Positions 50,030-58,145 of a stretch of DNA of 64,000 bases are shown here, in pieces. Below the pieces are notes generated by a model. The model was not told where the DNA came from, searched no databases, and saw only the letters and a list, made by a program, of their open reading frames with translations. The number at the start of each line of letters is the position of its first letter. The first letter of the stretch is position 1. Source of the DNA: DATEGZ01 sp035279905 (lineage in GTDB: Bacteria; Acidobacteriota; Vicinamibacteria; Vicinamibacterales; SCN-69-37); assembly GCA_035279905.1 (NCBI GenBank), contig DATEGZ010000194.1:1-64000 (forward strand), in the 5' to 3' direction. Made by a program: the position numbers and the translations under genes.

Positions 50030-52087
50030 GTGAGCCGCGCCAAGCGCAAAAATCCTCCACCGGTCGCGCGGCCCGATCCCGTCGTTTGGTATGCCGCCGC
50101 CCTCGTGATCGCCGGCGTGCTCGCGTACGCGAACAGCTTCAGCGGTCCGTTCCTCTTCGACGACTTCGGGAGCATCGTCCGCAACACGTCGATTCGCGAT
50201 CTGACGAACGTGCGCGCGCTGTTCACGACCGAGGACGCGACGCCGGTGTCCGGCCGCTGGCTCGCGAATCTGTCGTACGCGCTGAACTACGCGGCCGGCG
50301 GCCTGAACGTGACCGGCTATCACGTCGTCAACCTCGCGCTGCATCTCACCTGCGCGGTGCTGTTGTTCGCCGTCGTGCGGCGGACGCTGGAAGCGGCCCG
50401 CTGGAACAGCGCTGCGCCGCGGCCGGTCATTTCCGGCGTCGAACTGGCGTTCGCGATCGCGCTCGTCTGGGCCGTGCATCCGCTCATCAGCGAGGTCGTG
50501 CTGTACCTCAGCGAGCGGACCGAATCGATGATGGCGATCTGCTACATGCTCACGCTCTACAGCAGCGTGCGCGCGATGGGCTCGCCGCACGCGGCGCGAT
50601 GGCTCTGGCTGGGCGTGATCTCGTGCGTCGCCGGCGTGTTGTGCAAGGAAGTGATGGTCACCGCGCCGTTCACGGTGGTCGTCTTCGACCGCGTGTATCT
50701 CTTCAGCTCGCTGCGCGAAGCGTTTCAGGCCCGCTGGCGCTTCTACACGGGTCTCGCGCTGACCTGGGTGATCCTTGCGGCCTCGATGCTGTCGCACGGT
50801 TCGATCTCGTCCGGCGGCTTCCAGTCGGCGCAGACGACGACGTGGACGTACGTGATGAACCAGACGGTGATCGTGACGCGCTACCTGCGGCTCGTCGTCT
50901 GGCCGCGGCCGCTGGTGCTCTACTACGGCTGGACGCGCGCGCTCACGCTGACTGACGTGTGGCCGTACGGGCTCTTAGTCGTGATTCTCGTCATCGCAGC
51001 GGCCGTCGTTTTCTTTCGCTGGCCGCGGTTTGGGTTCGCGGCGGCCTGGACGGTCATCACGCTCTCGCCCTCGTCGAGCATCGCAAAGATCGCCGCGGAG
51101 GTCGGCGCGGAGCGGCGGATGTACCTGCCGCTCATGGGCATCGTGACGCTCGCGATTGTCGGCGCGGCGCTGTTGCTGCGGTCGCGCGCGGGCGCGACGG
51201 CGTCGACCAGGCGCGTGCTGGTGGGCGCAACGGTGGCGATCGCGATTGCGCTCGGCGCGAGCACGTTCCTGCGGGCGCGCGACTATTCCTCGTCGCTCAC
51301 AATGGCGCGGACGATTCTCGCGGGCTGGGAAAGCCCGAGCGCGCACCAGATCCTCGGGCAGGAGCTGGCGGCCGCCGGCCAGCGCGACGAGGCCATCGCC
51401 GAGCTGAGGCGCGCGCTGCCGGAGGCCACGCCGGCGCGGTACTATCTGGGCACCGAACTCGTCAACGCCGGGCAGTACGACGAAGGGATCGACCAGCTCC
51501 GGGAGTTCATTCGCCTGGAGCCGACGATCGCGCCGGTGAAGACGGCGCGCATGTTGCTCGCGCGCGCGTACGCGGCGAAGCAGCGGTGGCCGGAAGCCGT
51601 CGCCGAGCTCAACGCGATCTCGGCCGCCGATTCCAACGACGCGACCGTCCACGGCGTGCTCGCGAACGTTCTGGCGGGCCAGCAGCAGTTCGTCGACGCC
51701 GTGCCCCATTACGAGGCGTACATCAAGGCCAACCCTCGCGACGCCAACGCGTGGACGGGCCTGGGCGTCGCGCTCATCTCGCTCGGCAAGAACAAAGAGG
51801 CGTTGTCGGCGTTTCGCCAGGCGGTCACTTTCGATCCGACGAACGGGCCGTTTCGGCTGAACCTCGCGCGCATCCTGCTCAACACGGGGAACGCCGCGGA
51901 GGCGGCGAGCGAAGCGCAGCAAGCGATCACGCTCGCGCCGAACCAGCCGGCCGGCTACGAAGTGCTGGGCCGGGTGCTGGCATTCCAGGGCAAGCTGGAC
52001 GAGGCGAGGCGATCGCTCGAACGCGCGCTGCAGATCGATCCATCGTACGCGCCGGCGCGGGACGCGCTGCGCGCGATTGGACGGTAG
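50030..52087 (+). CDS. TMTC-like membrane protein: multi-spanning N-terminus with C-terminal TPR repeats
   Basis: A 685-residue protein with about ten membrane helices in the first 400 residues and TPR repeats in the last 280 (ARYYLGTELVNAGQYDEGIDQLREFIRLEP, AWTGLGVALISLGKNKEALSAFRQAVTFDPTN, GYEVLGRVLAFQGKLDEARRSLERALQIDPSYAP). The motif FLFDDFGSIVRN early on and HVVNLALHLTCAVLL, FAIALVWAVHPLISEVVLYLSERTE resemble eukaryotic-like TMTC O-mannosyltransferases and related bacterial proteins. A glycosyltransferase role at the envelope is inferred. The GTG start is seven bases after TACAAT. Convergent with the DapB-like gene across a large inverted repeat. Confidence 0.75.
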   Translation: MSRAKRKNPPPVARPDPVVWYAAALVIAGVLAYANSFSGPFLFDDFGSIVRNTSIRDLTNVRALFTTEDATPVSGRWLANLSYALNYAAGGLNVTGYHVVNLALHLTCAVLLFAVVRRTLEAARWNSAAPRPVISGVELAFAIALVWAVHPLISEVVLYLSERTESMMAICYMLTLYSSVRAMGSPHAARWLWLGVISCVAGVLCKEVMVTAPFTVVVFDRVYLFSSLREAFQARWRFYTGLALTWVILAASMLSHGSISSGGFQSAQTTTWTYVMNQTVIVTRYLRLVVWPRPLVLYYGWTRALTLTDVWPYGLLVVILVIAAAVVFFRWPRFGFAAAWTVITLSPSSSIAKIAAEVGAERRMYLPLMGIVTLAIVGAALLLRSRAGATASTRRVLVGATVAIAIALGASTFLRARDYSSSLTMARTILAGWESPSAHQILGQELAAAGQRDEAIAELRRALPEATPARYYLGTELVNAGQYDEGIDQLREFIRLEPTIAPVKTARMLLARAYAAKQRWPEAVAELNAISAADSNDATVHGVLANVLAGQQQFVDAVPHYEAYIKANPRDANAWTGLGVALISLGKNKEALSAFRQAVTFDPTNGPFRLNLARILLNTGNAAEAASEAQQAITLAPNQPAGYEVLGRVLAFQGKLDEARRSLERALQIDPSYAPARDALRAIGR

Positions 52088-52380
52088 ATCAAAAGCTAAA
52101 CATGAAGCTCATGAAGACATGAAGCGCATGGAGATGCGGCCGCGTCCGACGTCACGCCGTCCATCCGACTGCCCGGCGGAGCCGGGCGCGATTGGGTAGA
52201 GAAGGCCAGAAACAGGAGCCGGGCACAGTCTCTCTGGCTCTTGTTTCTGGCCTTCTCTATCCAATCGCCTTGGCCGCCTTCGGCGGCCGTCGGATCGGCG
52301 GCGTGACGTCGGACGCGGCCGCCTTCATGTCCTTCAAGTCCTTCATGGACTTCATGTGATTCTTGGCTCTTCGCCCACGA
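52088..52380. repeat. Large nested inverted repeat (about 290 bp) between convergent genes
   Basis: Outer arms 52136-52159 and 52299-52322 are perfect 24-bp reverse complements. Inner arms 52190-52220 and 52236-52266 match over 31 bp with only two wobble-type differences, around a 15-nt loop. Outside the 24-bp arms, CATGAAG-type repeats on the left (52101-52130) pair loosely with CTTCATG/CTTCAAG repeats on the right (52323-52355). No open frame is present. It may be a palindromic mobile element or a very strong bidirectional terminator. Confidence 0.7.
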
Positions 52381-53148
52381 TCACAGGAGGCGATCCAGCC
52401 CCCGCACCACGCCGACGAATTCGCTGACGCGTCGGATCGCGAGCAGCGTGCCTGCAATGTACGGCGTCGGGCCTGAGCCGCCGTCGTATTTCAGCGTGAG
52501 CCGCTCGTCCTGCTGGCCGAAGTGGATTTCGATGCCGATCGTGTAGCCGGGCAGGCGCACGGAGTGCACGCGCGAGTGGTGCACGTCCGCGCCGCGCGCC
52601 GCCGGATCGCCGACCGTTCGATCGATCGGCACTTCGATCTCCGGCGGTCGAACTTCTGACAGCCGCCACGCCAGCTCGCGGGCCGTGCCGCTCGGTGCGT
52701 CTACTTTGCCGGCGTGCGCGGTGTCGATGATCTCCCACGATGGCAGGTACCGCGCGGCCTCCACGGCGAAGCGCTGCAGCAAGGCGGCCGTGATCGCGAA
52801 GTTGCCGACCGCGACGACGCCGACACCAGCAGTTCTGGCGGCCGCGTCAATTTCCTCGAAGTCCGGACCCGTGAGCCCGGAGCTCCCGACGACCACGTGA
52901 CGCCTTGCAGTCACCGCCGCCAACACGTTGGCCTTCACGACCGACGCGCTGGTGTAGTCCACGAACACGTCGGACGGTAATTTCAGCGCTTCGTGGACGG
53001 ATCCGAGGATGGTGAGATCGCCGAGCCGCTGCCCGCGGCCGCGCCTAGCCACGGCCGCGACGAGATCGAGATCCGCGGCCGTTTGGATCGCGGCGGCCAG
53101 CGGCTGGCCCACCCATCCGGTCGCGCCCGCCAGGCACACGCGGATCAT
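52381..53148 (-). CDS. dapB: 4-hydroxy-tetrahydrodipicolinate reductase (DapB)-like protein
   Basis: A 255-residue Rossmann reductase: VCLAGATGWVGQPLA (NAD(P)-binding), VDYTSASVVKANVLAAV, VVGSSGL, and IIDTAHAGKVDAPSGTA (144-155). In DapB the last motif normally reads HHxxKxDAPSGTA; here the first His is Ala144 while His145 and Lys148 remain. The C-terminal GIEIHFGQQDERLTLKYD also fits DapB. The start ATG 53148 is chosen; GTG 53154 overlapping the preceding stop is an alternative. It follows the NmrA-like gene directly and no other lysine genes are near, so a related reductase activity is possible. Confidence 0.7.
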   Translation of the reverse strand: MIRVCLAGATGWVGQPLAAAIQTAADLDLVAAVARRGRGQRLGDLTILGSVHEALKLPSDVFVDYTSASVVKANVLAAVTARRHVVVGSSGLTGPDFEEIDAAARTAGVGVVAVGNFAITAALLQRFAVEAARYLPSWEIIDTAHAGKVDAPSGTARELAWRLSEVRPPEIEVPIDRTVGDPAARGADVHHSRVHSVRLPGYTIGIEIHFGQQDERLTLKYDGGSGPTPYIAGTLLAIRRVSEFVGVVRGLDRLL

Positions 53149-53150
53149 CG

Positions 53151-54047
53151 TCACCGTTTCATTTGACTGACGTACTCTTCGACCGTGCGCGGCTTCACGC
53201 CGAACCGATCGGCGTTGTCGCGCCATTTCTGAAACGGCGCGTTGTGCGTCGCGTTGTAGTGGCCGAGGGAGATCATCCGCGCGGTCAGCTCGTTGAACGG
53301 CTTGATCACGGTCATCAGGAACGACATCATCGGCACCGGCATGTGCCGCCGCTTGCCCTGGCTGCCGAGCTGGCGCTCGACGAGCGTGACGACGTCATTG
53401 AACGACTTGTCGGACGGCCCGCCGACCTCGATGTTCTCGTTGCGAATCTCCTCGCGCGCGAGGATCTTCACTATGTACTCGGCGACGTCTTCGACGGCTA
53501 CGTAGTTGCTGACCGCGGTGCCGTCGCCAAAGATCGTCGCGACGCCATTTTTCCGGATGTCCGGCGCGATGACGAGGTCGATCCAGACGTCCATGAACGC
53601 CGTCGGCCGAACGATCACGTGCGGCACGCCGCTGCGGCGGATCGCGTCCTCGATGTACCACTTCAGCCGGAAGATATCGACGGTCTCGCCCGACGTCACG
53701 CCGCGGAACGACACGTACAGCACGCGCCGCACGCCCGTGTTCCTCGCCGCCGCCAGCAGGTTCTGGTACGCGCTGACGTCGGTCTTCATCGGGCTCGTCG
53801 GGCCCTTGCCCATGTTGTTGTTCGCGGTCGAGACGATCTGGCCGACGCCGCGGCACGCCTCGGTGATCTTCGAGAGGTCGAGCAGATCGCCGGCCACGAC
53901 CTCGGCGCCGGCCGCCTTGAGCGGCGCCAGCTTCTCGGCGGAGCGCGCGAACGCGCGCACCGGCACGCCCGCAGCGAGCAGCTTGCGCGCGATCACGCTG
54001 CCGAGCTGACCCGTGGCGCCGACCACCAGAACGCGGGATTCAGGCAT
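53151..54047 (-). CDS. NAD(P)H-binding NmrA-like / atypical SDR protein
   Basis: A 298-residue protein: VLVVGATGQLGSVIARKLLAAGVPVRAFARS (NADP-binding, GxxGxxG), EVVAGDLLDLSKITEACRGVGQIVSTANN, and the NmrA-like substrate part VRRVLYVSFRG...YIEDAIRRSGVPHVIVRPTAFMDVW. The catalytic Tyr of classical SDRs is not clearly placed, so it may act as a redox sensor or isomerase/reductase. It overlaps or abuts the DapB-like gene and is probably cotranscribed with it. Confidence 0.8.
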   Translation of the reverse strand: MPESRVLVVGATGQLGSVIARKLLAAGVPVRAFARSAEKLAPLKAAGAEVVAGDLLDLSKITEACRGVGQIVSTANNNMGKGPTSPMKTDVSAYQNLLAAARNTGVRRVLYVSFRGVTSGETVDIFRLKWYIEDAIRRSGVPHVIVRPTAFMDVWIDLVIAPDIRKNGVATIFGDGTAVSNYVAVEDVAEYIVKILAREEIRNENIEVGGPSDKSFNDVVTLVERQLGSQGKRRHMPVPMMSFLMTVIKPFNELTARMISLGHYNATHNAPFQKWRDNADRFGVKPRTVEEYVSQMKR

Positions 54048-54102
54048 GCGCTGATTCTATGTGGAATGGCCGCGTGCGATCATTGGCCCAAGGAGTTGCC
54101 AC

Positions 54103-54870
54103 ATGTCACGTGCCCTCTCGACCGTCGCGTTCCCGGTGCTCCTCGTCGTCTCGAGTGTTCCCACCGCCGCACAGACGTTCCCGCCCGAACCGACTGCCGT
54201 CGTGGCGCAAGCGGAGGCGACGCTGCGAAAGGCGCCGGATCTCGCGCGCCTGACCGTCGCCACGGAAGTCCGCGACGGCAAAGCGGCGGAAGCACGGCGC
54301 AAGAGCGCGGAGGCGATGACCGCGGTGCAGGCGGCGATCAACGCCGTCGGGCTCGCGCCCGATGCGATTCAGACGTCCGGGTTTTCGCTCACGCCGGAGA
54401 TGGAGTATTCGGGCGGCAAACCGTCGGTGAGGAACTACGTGGTGAGGAATCAGATCGACGTGCGCGTTGACGATCTCGACAAGCTCGCGGACGTGATCGA
54501 CGCCGCCAACAGCCCGAAGAACGTCGCCATCACCGTCGGTAGCCCGCGCTTCGAGCTCAAAGCGCGCGAAGCGGCGGAGCTCGAGGCCGTCGGGGCGGCG
54601 GTGCGGACGGCGAGAGCGCGCGCGCAGGCCATGGCGGCCGGCGCCGGACAAACCCTCGGCCCGGTCCTCAAGATCCAGCAAGGCCAGGTGTACGTCACGT
54701 CAACCGCGCCGCCGCCGTCGACGTTCCGCACCGGCATGCCGCTCGGCGCCGGTGCACGAGCAGGCGCCGGCGACGCGAGCATGACGGAGCCGGTCCGCAC
54801 AGAGACACCAATCACGCCCGGCGAGCTGGAGATTCACGCGCAGGTCACGCTGACGATTTCGATCAAGTAG
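54103..54870 (+). CDS. SIMPL domain (DUF541) periplasmic protein
   Basis: A 255-residue protein with a signal peptide (RALSTVAFPVLLVVSSVPTAAQ). The SIMPL fold is seen in VVAQAEATLRKAPDLARLTVATEVRDG, AAINAVGLAPDAIQTSGFSLTPEMEY, YVVRNQIDVRVDDLDKLADVIDAA and AVRTARARAQAMAAGAGQTLGPVLKI, ending with a C-terminal strand HAQVTLTISIK. Role unknown; members are thought to assist outer-membrane or oxidative-stress functions. AAGGAG lies seven bases before ATG 54103; an upstream in-frame ATG at 54061 is rejected. Confidence 0.8.
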   Translation: MSRALSTVAFPVLLVVSSVPTAAQTFPPEPTAVVAQAEATLRKAPDLARLTVATEVRDGKAAEARRKSAEAMTAVQAAINAVGLAPDAIQTSGFSLTPEMEYSGGKPSVRNYVVRNQIDVRVDDLDKLADVIDAANSPKNVAITVGSPRFELKAREAAELEAVGAAVRTARARAQAMAAGAGQTLGPVLKIQQGQVYVTSTAPPPSTFRTGMPLGAGARAGAGDASMTEPVRTETPITPGELEIHAQVTLTISIK

Positions 54871-54885
54871 TCAACCGACCGCGAG

Positions 54886-56046
54886 TCACTTCTTCCCGCA
54901 CGTCATCGCGTTCGCCAGCGTCCGCACGTCGCCGGCGCGCACCGCGGCCAGAAACGGCACGATCGGACACGTCGGCGGCGTCTCGCGCCGCAGCGTGGGG
55001 ACGACCGACGCCCGCGACGGATCGGGCACCATCACGCCTCCGGTCCCGAACGGCACGCGGAGGAACGCGCTCGTCGCGTCGAGCGGCAGCGTCGCGACGT
55101 TGTCGTAGAACGCCTGCCATCCTCCGTTCACCTCCTTCCCGCCGGGCGCCGCGGGATTGAAGAGGTACTGCTCGACGTTGGAGAGGTAGAACAGTCGCAC
55201 CACCGCGTCGTGCTCCCGGAGGTAGTCGCCGATCGCGCGGATGGCGCGCGGTCCGGCGAAGTCGCCCTGGATCGGCACGACGAGGTTGCGCGCTTCCAGA
55301 TCTTTCACGACGCTGAACGACCGCTCGGTCGCGAGGAAGCTGCGCGGCGTGCCGGCCGCGTCTCGGGCCGCCATGAGCTTCGCGAAATTCGTGTTGCCCG
55401 TCGTCCGATACGCGGTGGCGTTGCTCGCGTAGTTGATCTCCGAGCCGAACTTGAAGAACACCCCGTAGACGTACGTGAGCGAGGTACGATCTTCGTCGGT
55501 GAGTGCGAAGCCATGCGTCTTCGTGAGCCGATCGAGCACCGCGTCCACGTTCTTCGAGTACCGCGCCTCGTCCGTGCTCGGCGCCGACGGAAAGGCGCGC
55601 CAGAGCGCGTCGATCGACGACTGCGGACCAACGTCCTTCGGCCGCGGCCACGAGAACAGCAGCGAGATGAAGTCCGCGCGATCCGACGACATCTCGAAGA
55701 TCGCTTTGAACAGCAGATGCTGCAGCACCGCCTGACGCCGGATGTCGACGACGAACGCGATCTGCGGGCGGAGGGCGGCAATGTACGTGAAATTCTGCTC
55801 GGGCCCGACGCCGAGGTACGCCCCGCCCGCCGGGCCGTCCGCGAGAAGCTTCGCGATGTCGGCGAAATTCGGCTCGTTCGACGTGAAGTTCTCGGCGTGA
55901 AACGAACCGCCGGGTTCCGAGACCGTCGTGACGAGGCGCCAGAACTCTTCGTCCGACAGACGATCGGGAATCGACGCGGGTGTCGAGGCGGCGAGCGCGG
56001 TCGCGACGAGGAGCGCGCCGGCGATCGCGACGCCGCGCCTGATCAT
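54886..56046 (-). CDS. Secreted protein of LIC_10091-like family, unknown function
   Basis: A 386-residue protein with a signal peptide (RRGVAIAGALLVATALAAST). Conserved segments recognised from a family also found in Leptospira are LSDEEFWRLVTTVSEPGGSFHAENF, AYLGVGPEQNFTYIAALRPQIAFVVDIRRQAVLQHLLFKAIFEMS and RNLVVPIQGDFAGPRAIRAIGDYLREHDAVVRLFYLSNVEQYL. This suggests a Rossmann-like fold; no function is known. It is coupled to the VOC gene in front by a one-base overlap (TGATG). Confidence 0.65.
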   Translation of the reverse strand: MIRRGVAIAGALLVATALAASTPASIPDRLSDEEFWRLVTTVSEPGGSFHAENFTSNEPNFADIAKLLADGPAGGAYLGVGPEQNFTYIAALRPQIAFVVDIRRQAVLQHLLFKAIFEMSSDRADFISLLFSWPRPKDVGPQSSIDALWRAFPSAPSTDEARYSKNVDAVLDRLTKTHGFALTDEDRTSLTYVYGVFFKFGSEINYASNATAYRTTGNTNFAKLMAARDAAGTPRSFLATERSFSVVKDLEARNLVVPIQGDFAGPRAIRAIGDYLREHDAVVRLFYLSNVEQYLFNPAAPGGKEVNGGWQAFYDNVATLPLDATSAFLRVPFGTGGVMVPDPSRASVVPTLRRETPPTCPIVPFLAAVRAGDVRTLANAMTCGKK

Positions 56047-56687
56047 CAGCGGAGCTCGACGCGGCCCTTCGGCCCGGCGATCGTCGCGACGAGCACGGCA
56101 ACTGGCCCGCGCGTCACCGGGAGCTCGACACCCACCGCGCGCAGCATCGCCAGCACGCGATCCGGCTCGGGATGCTCCGCGCGCAGGCCCACGAGCGTCG
56201 CGCCGGTCGCCGCCGAGGCCGAGGGATGCGCGGACGCGCCCCAATCGATGAAGAACGGCATCAGCCCGTCGCCTGCGGACGCGTCGGCTGGATTGGTCGT
56301 GCGCCACGTGAGTAAGACACCGTCAGGGCGCCGCCGGCTTCCCGGCGTGGCGAGGCCGTACGTCACGCCCTTGGTGCGGGCGTCGGTCACGAGTTGATCG
56401 AGATTCGTGCCTTTCGCGGCCCAGGTCACGAGCCGCGGCGTCTTCAGGTCGTCGATGCCGAACGGCCGCGGCCCGTCGGGTTTGGGCTGATCGGGATCGG
56501 GCCCGATGATTTCGAGGTAGCTCGCCGGCCCCAGCGCGATGAGCGCGTTGCGCGTGCCGCGGCCCGGGTGCTGTCCGCCAGCGGACGCCCGCACGCCGAC
56601 GAGCATCTCGATGCGCGCGATGCCCGCGTCCAGATCGGACACGGCAAACACGAGGTGGTCGACCTGGCGCAACACGGCCGGCGTCAT
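56046..56687 (-). CDS. VOC family protein (glyoxalase_3 type)
   Basis: A 213-residue protein: VDHLVFAVSDLDAGIARIEMLVGVRASAGGQHPGRGTRNALIALGPASYLEIIGPDPDQP, then RPDGVLLTWRTTNP and FFIDWGASAHPSAS. The His after DHLVF and the SYLEII Glu are the expected metal ligands. A longer start (GTG/ATG at 56759) would give a signal-peptide-like leader but would lie inside the M20 peptidase gene on the other strand, so the ATG 56687 is preferred. Divergent from the M20 gene with a 37-bp gap. Confidence 0.7.
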   Translation of the reverse strand: MTPAVLRQVDHLVFAVSDLDAGIARIEMLVGVRASAGGQHPGRGTRNALIALGPASYLEIIGPDPDQPKPDGPRPFGIDDLKTPRLVTWAAKGTNLDQLVTDARTKGVTYGLATPGSRRRPDGVLLTWRTTNPADASAGDGLMPFFIDWGASAHPSASAATGATLVGLRAEHPEPDRVLAMLRAVGVELPVTRGPVAVLVATIAGPKGRVELR

Positions 56688-56724
56688 GCTACGTTGAGCA
56701 GCACCGACCCACACCGAGGCCGCC

Positions 56725-58131
56725 ATGAAGATTGCCACGACCGCCGCGCTCTGGCTCACGCTGCTTGCCCCCTCCCAGCCTACTCCAACGCTGGCGCCGC
56801 ATCAGCAGCTCGCGCACGACATCTATAAGGAGCTGATTGAGATCAACACGACCGACAGCGTGGGCAGCACGACGGTGGCCGCCAACGCAATGGCCGCGCG
56901 ACTGCGCGCCGCCGGAATCCCGGCTGCCGACATCTTCCAGGGCGGTCCGACCCCGACAAAAGGCAATCTCGTCGCGCGATTGCGCGGGAAATCGCCGGCG
57001 CTCAAGCCGCTCCTCCTCCTCGCGCACCTCGACGTCGTCGAAGCGAAGAAGGAAGACTGGTCGCCGGATCTGGATCCGTTCAAGTTCATCGAGAAGTACG
57101 GGTTCTACTACGGACGCGGCACTTCCGATGACAAGGCGATGGCCGCGATTTTCGTCGCCAACCTCGTGCGGATGAAGCAGCAGGGCTACGTGCCCGAGCG
57201 CGACATCGTGCTCGCGCTCACGGCCGATGAGGAAGGCGGCGACAACAACGGCGTCGTGTGGCTGCTCGCCAATCAACGCGCGCTCGTCGACGCCGCGTTC
57301 GGGTTGAATGAGGGCGGCGGCGGCCAATCCAAGGCCGGCAAGCGCCTGGCGAATCGCGTGCAGGCGAGCGAGAAGGTGTACGAAGACTTCACGCTCGCCG
57401 TCACCAACAAGGGCGGGCACAGCTCGCAGCCGCGGCCGGACAACGCGATCTACGCGCTCGCCGATGCGCTCGCGAAGATCGGCACGTTTACGTTCCCGTT
57501 CAAGCTGAACGAGGTCACGCGCGGCTACTTCGAGAAGATGGCCGGCCTCGAGCAGGGCCAGACGGCGGCGGATCTGAAAGCGATCGTCCAGCCGAATCCA
57601 GATCAGGCGGCGATCGCGCGGTTGGCTGCGTCGCCGCTCTACAACTCCACGATGAGGACGACGTGCGTCGCGACGATGGTGAGCGCGGGTCACGCGGCAA
57701 ACGCGCTGCCGCAGCGCGCGACGGCCAACGTAAACTGCCGCATTCTGCCCGGCGAGGATCCGGCCGAGGTGCAGCGCGCGCTCGAGCGCGTCATCAACGA
57801 CCCGAACGTCAGCGTGACGTCCGTGAAGCCCGCGAAGCCGAGCCCGCCGTCGCCGCTCACGCCGGAGATCATGCAGACGATCACGCGCGTCACGGAAGAG
57901 ATGTGGCCCGGCGTTGTGGTCGTGCCGGTCATGGGCGTCGGCGCGACCGACGGCTTGTACTTCCGGCAGGCCGGCATTCCGATCTACGGCGTGTCCGGGC
58001 TCTTCGGCGACATGGACGACTCGCGCGCGCACGGCAAGGACGAGCGCATGGGCGTCAAGGAGTTCTATGACGGCCAGGAGTTTCTGTGGTGGGTCGTCAA
58101 CGCGCTGAGTGGAGCGAAGCGCGGATCGTAA
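56725..58131 (+). CDS. M20/M25/M40 family metallopeptidase
   Basis: A 468-residue secreted peptidase: signal peptide (KIATTAALWLTLLAPSQPT), LLLLAHLDVVEAKKEDWSPDLDPFKF (metal-binding His, Asp), GRGTSDDKAMAAIFVANLVRM (bridging Asp), LTADEEGGDNNGVVWLL (catalytic Glu pair), a dimerisation domain, and GVGATDGLYFRQAGIPIYGVSG at the C-terminal end. All key residues are present. The likely role is dipeptide or amino-acid-conjugate hydrolysis outside the cytosol. Confidence 0.9.
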   Translation: MKIATTAALWLTLLAPSQPTPTLAPHQQLAHDIYKELIEINTTDSVGSTTVAANAMAARLRAAGIPAADIFQGGPTPTKGNLVARLRGKSPALKPLLLLAHLDVVEAKKEDWSPDLDPFKFIEKYGFYYGRGTSDDKAMAAIFVANLVRMKQQGYVPERDIVLALTADEEGGDNNGVVWLLANQRALVDAAFGLNEGGGGQSKAGKRLANRVQASEKVYEDFTLAVTNKGGHSSQPRPDNAIYALADALAKIGTFTFPFKLNEVTRGYFEKMAGLEQGQTAADLKAIVQPNPDQAAIARLAASPLYNSTMRTTCVATMVSAGHAANALPQRATANVNCRILPGEDPAEVQRALERVINDPNVSVTSVKPAKPSPPSPLTPEIMQTITRVTEEMWPGVVVVPVMGVGATDGLYFRQAGIPIYGVSGLFGDMDDSRAHGKDERMGVKEFYDGQEFLWWVVNALSGAKRGS

Positions 58132-58145
58132 CGACAGCACTTCGT

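Noticed and set aside
56688..56759. Signal-peptide-like N-terminal extension of the VOC gene at 56046-56687
   Set aside because: It overlaps the start of the M20 peptidase on the other strand, whose own signal peptide is well supported; the hydrophobic run is partly a mirror of that sequence.
58086..58145. Upstream start for the carboxypeptidase-regulatory gene inside the M20 gene
   Set aside because: The extra 20 residues precede a complete signal peptide beginning at ATG 58146 and come from another frame of the M20 gene.
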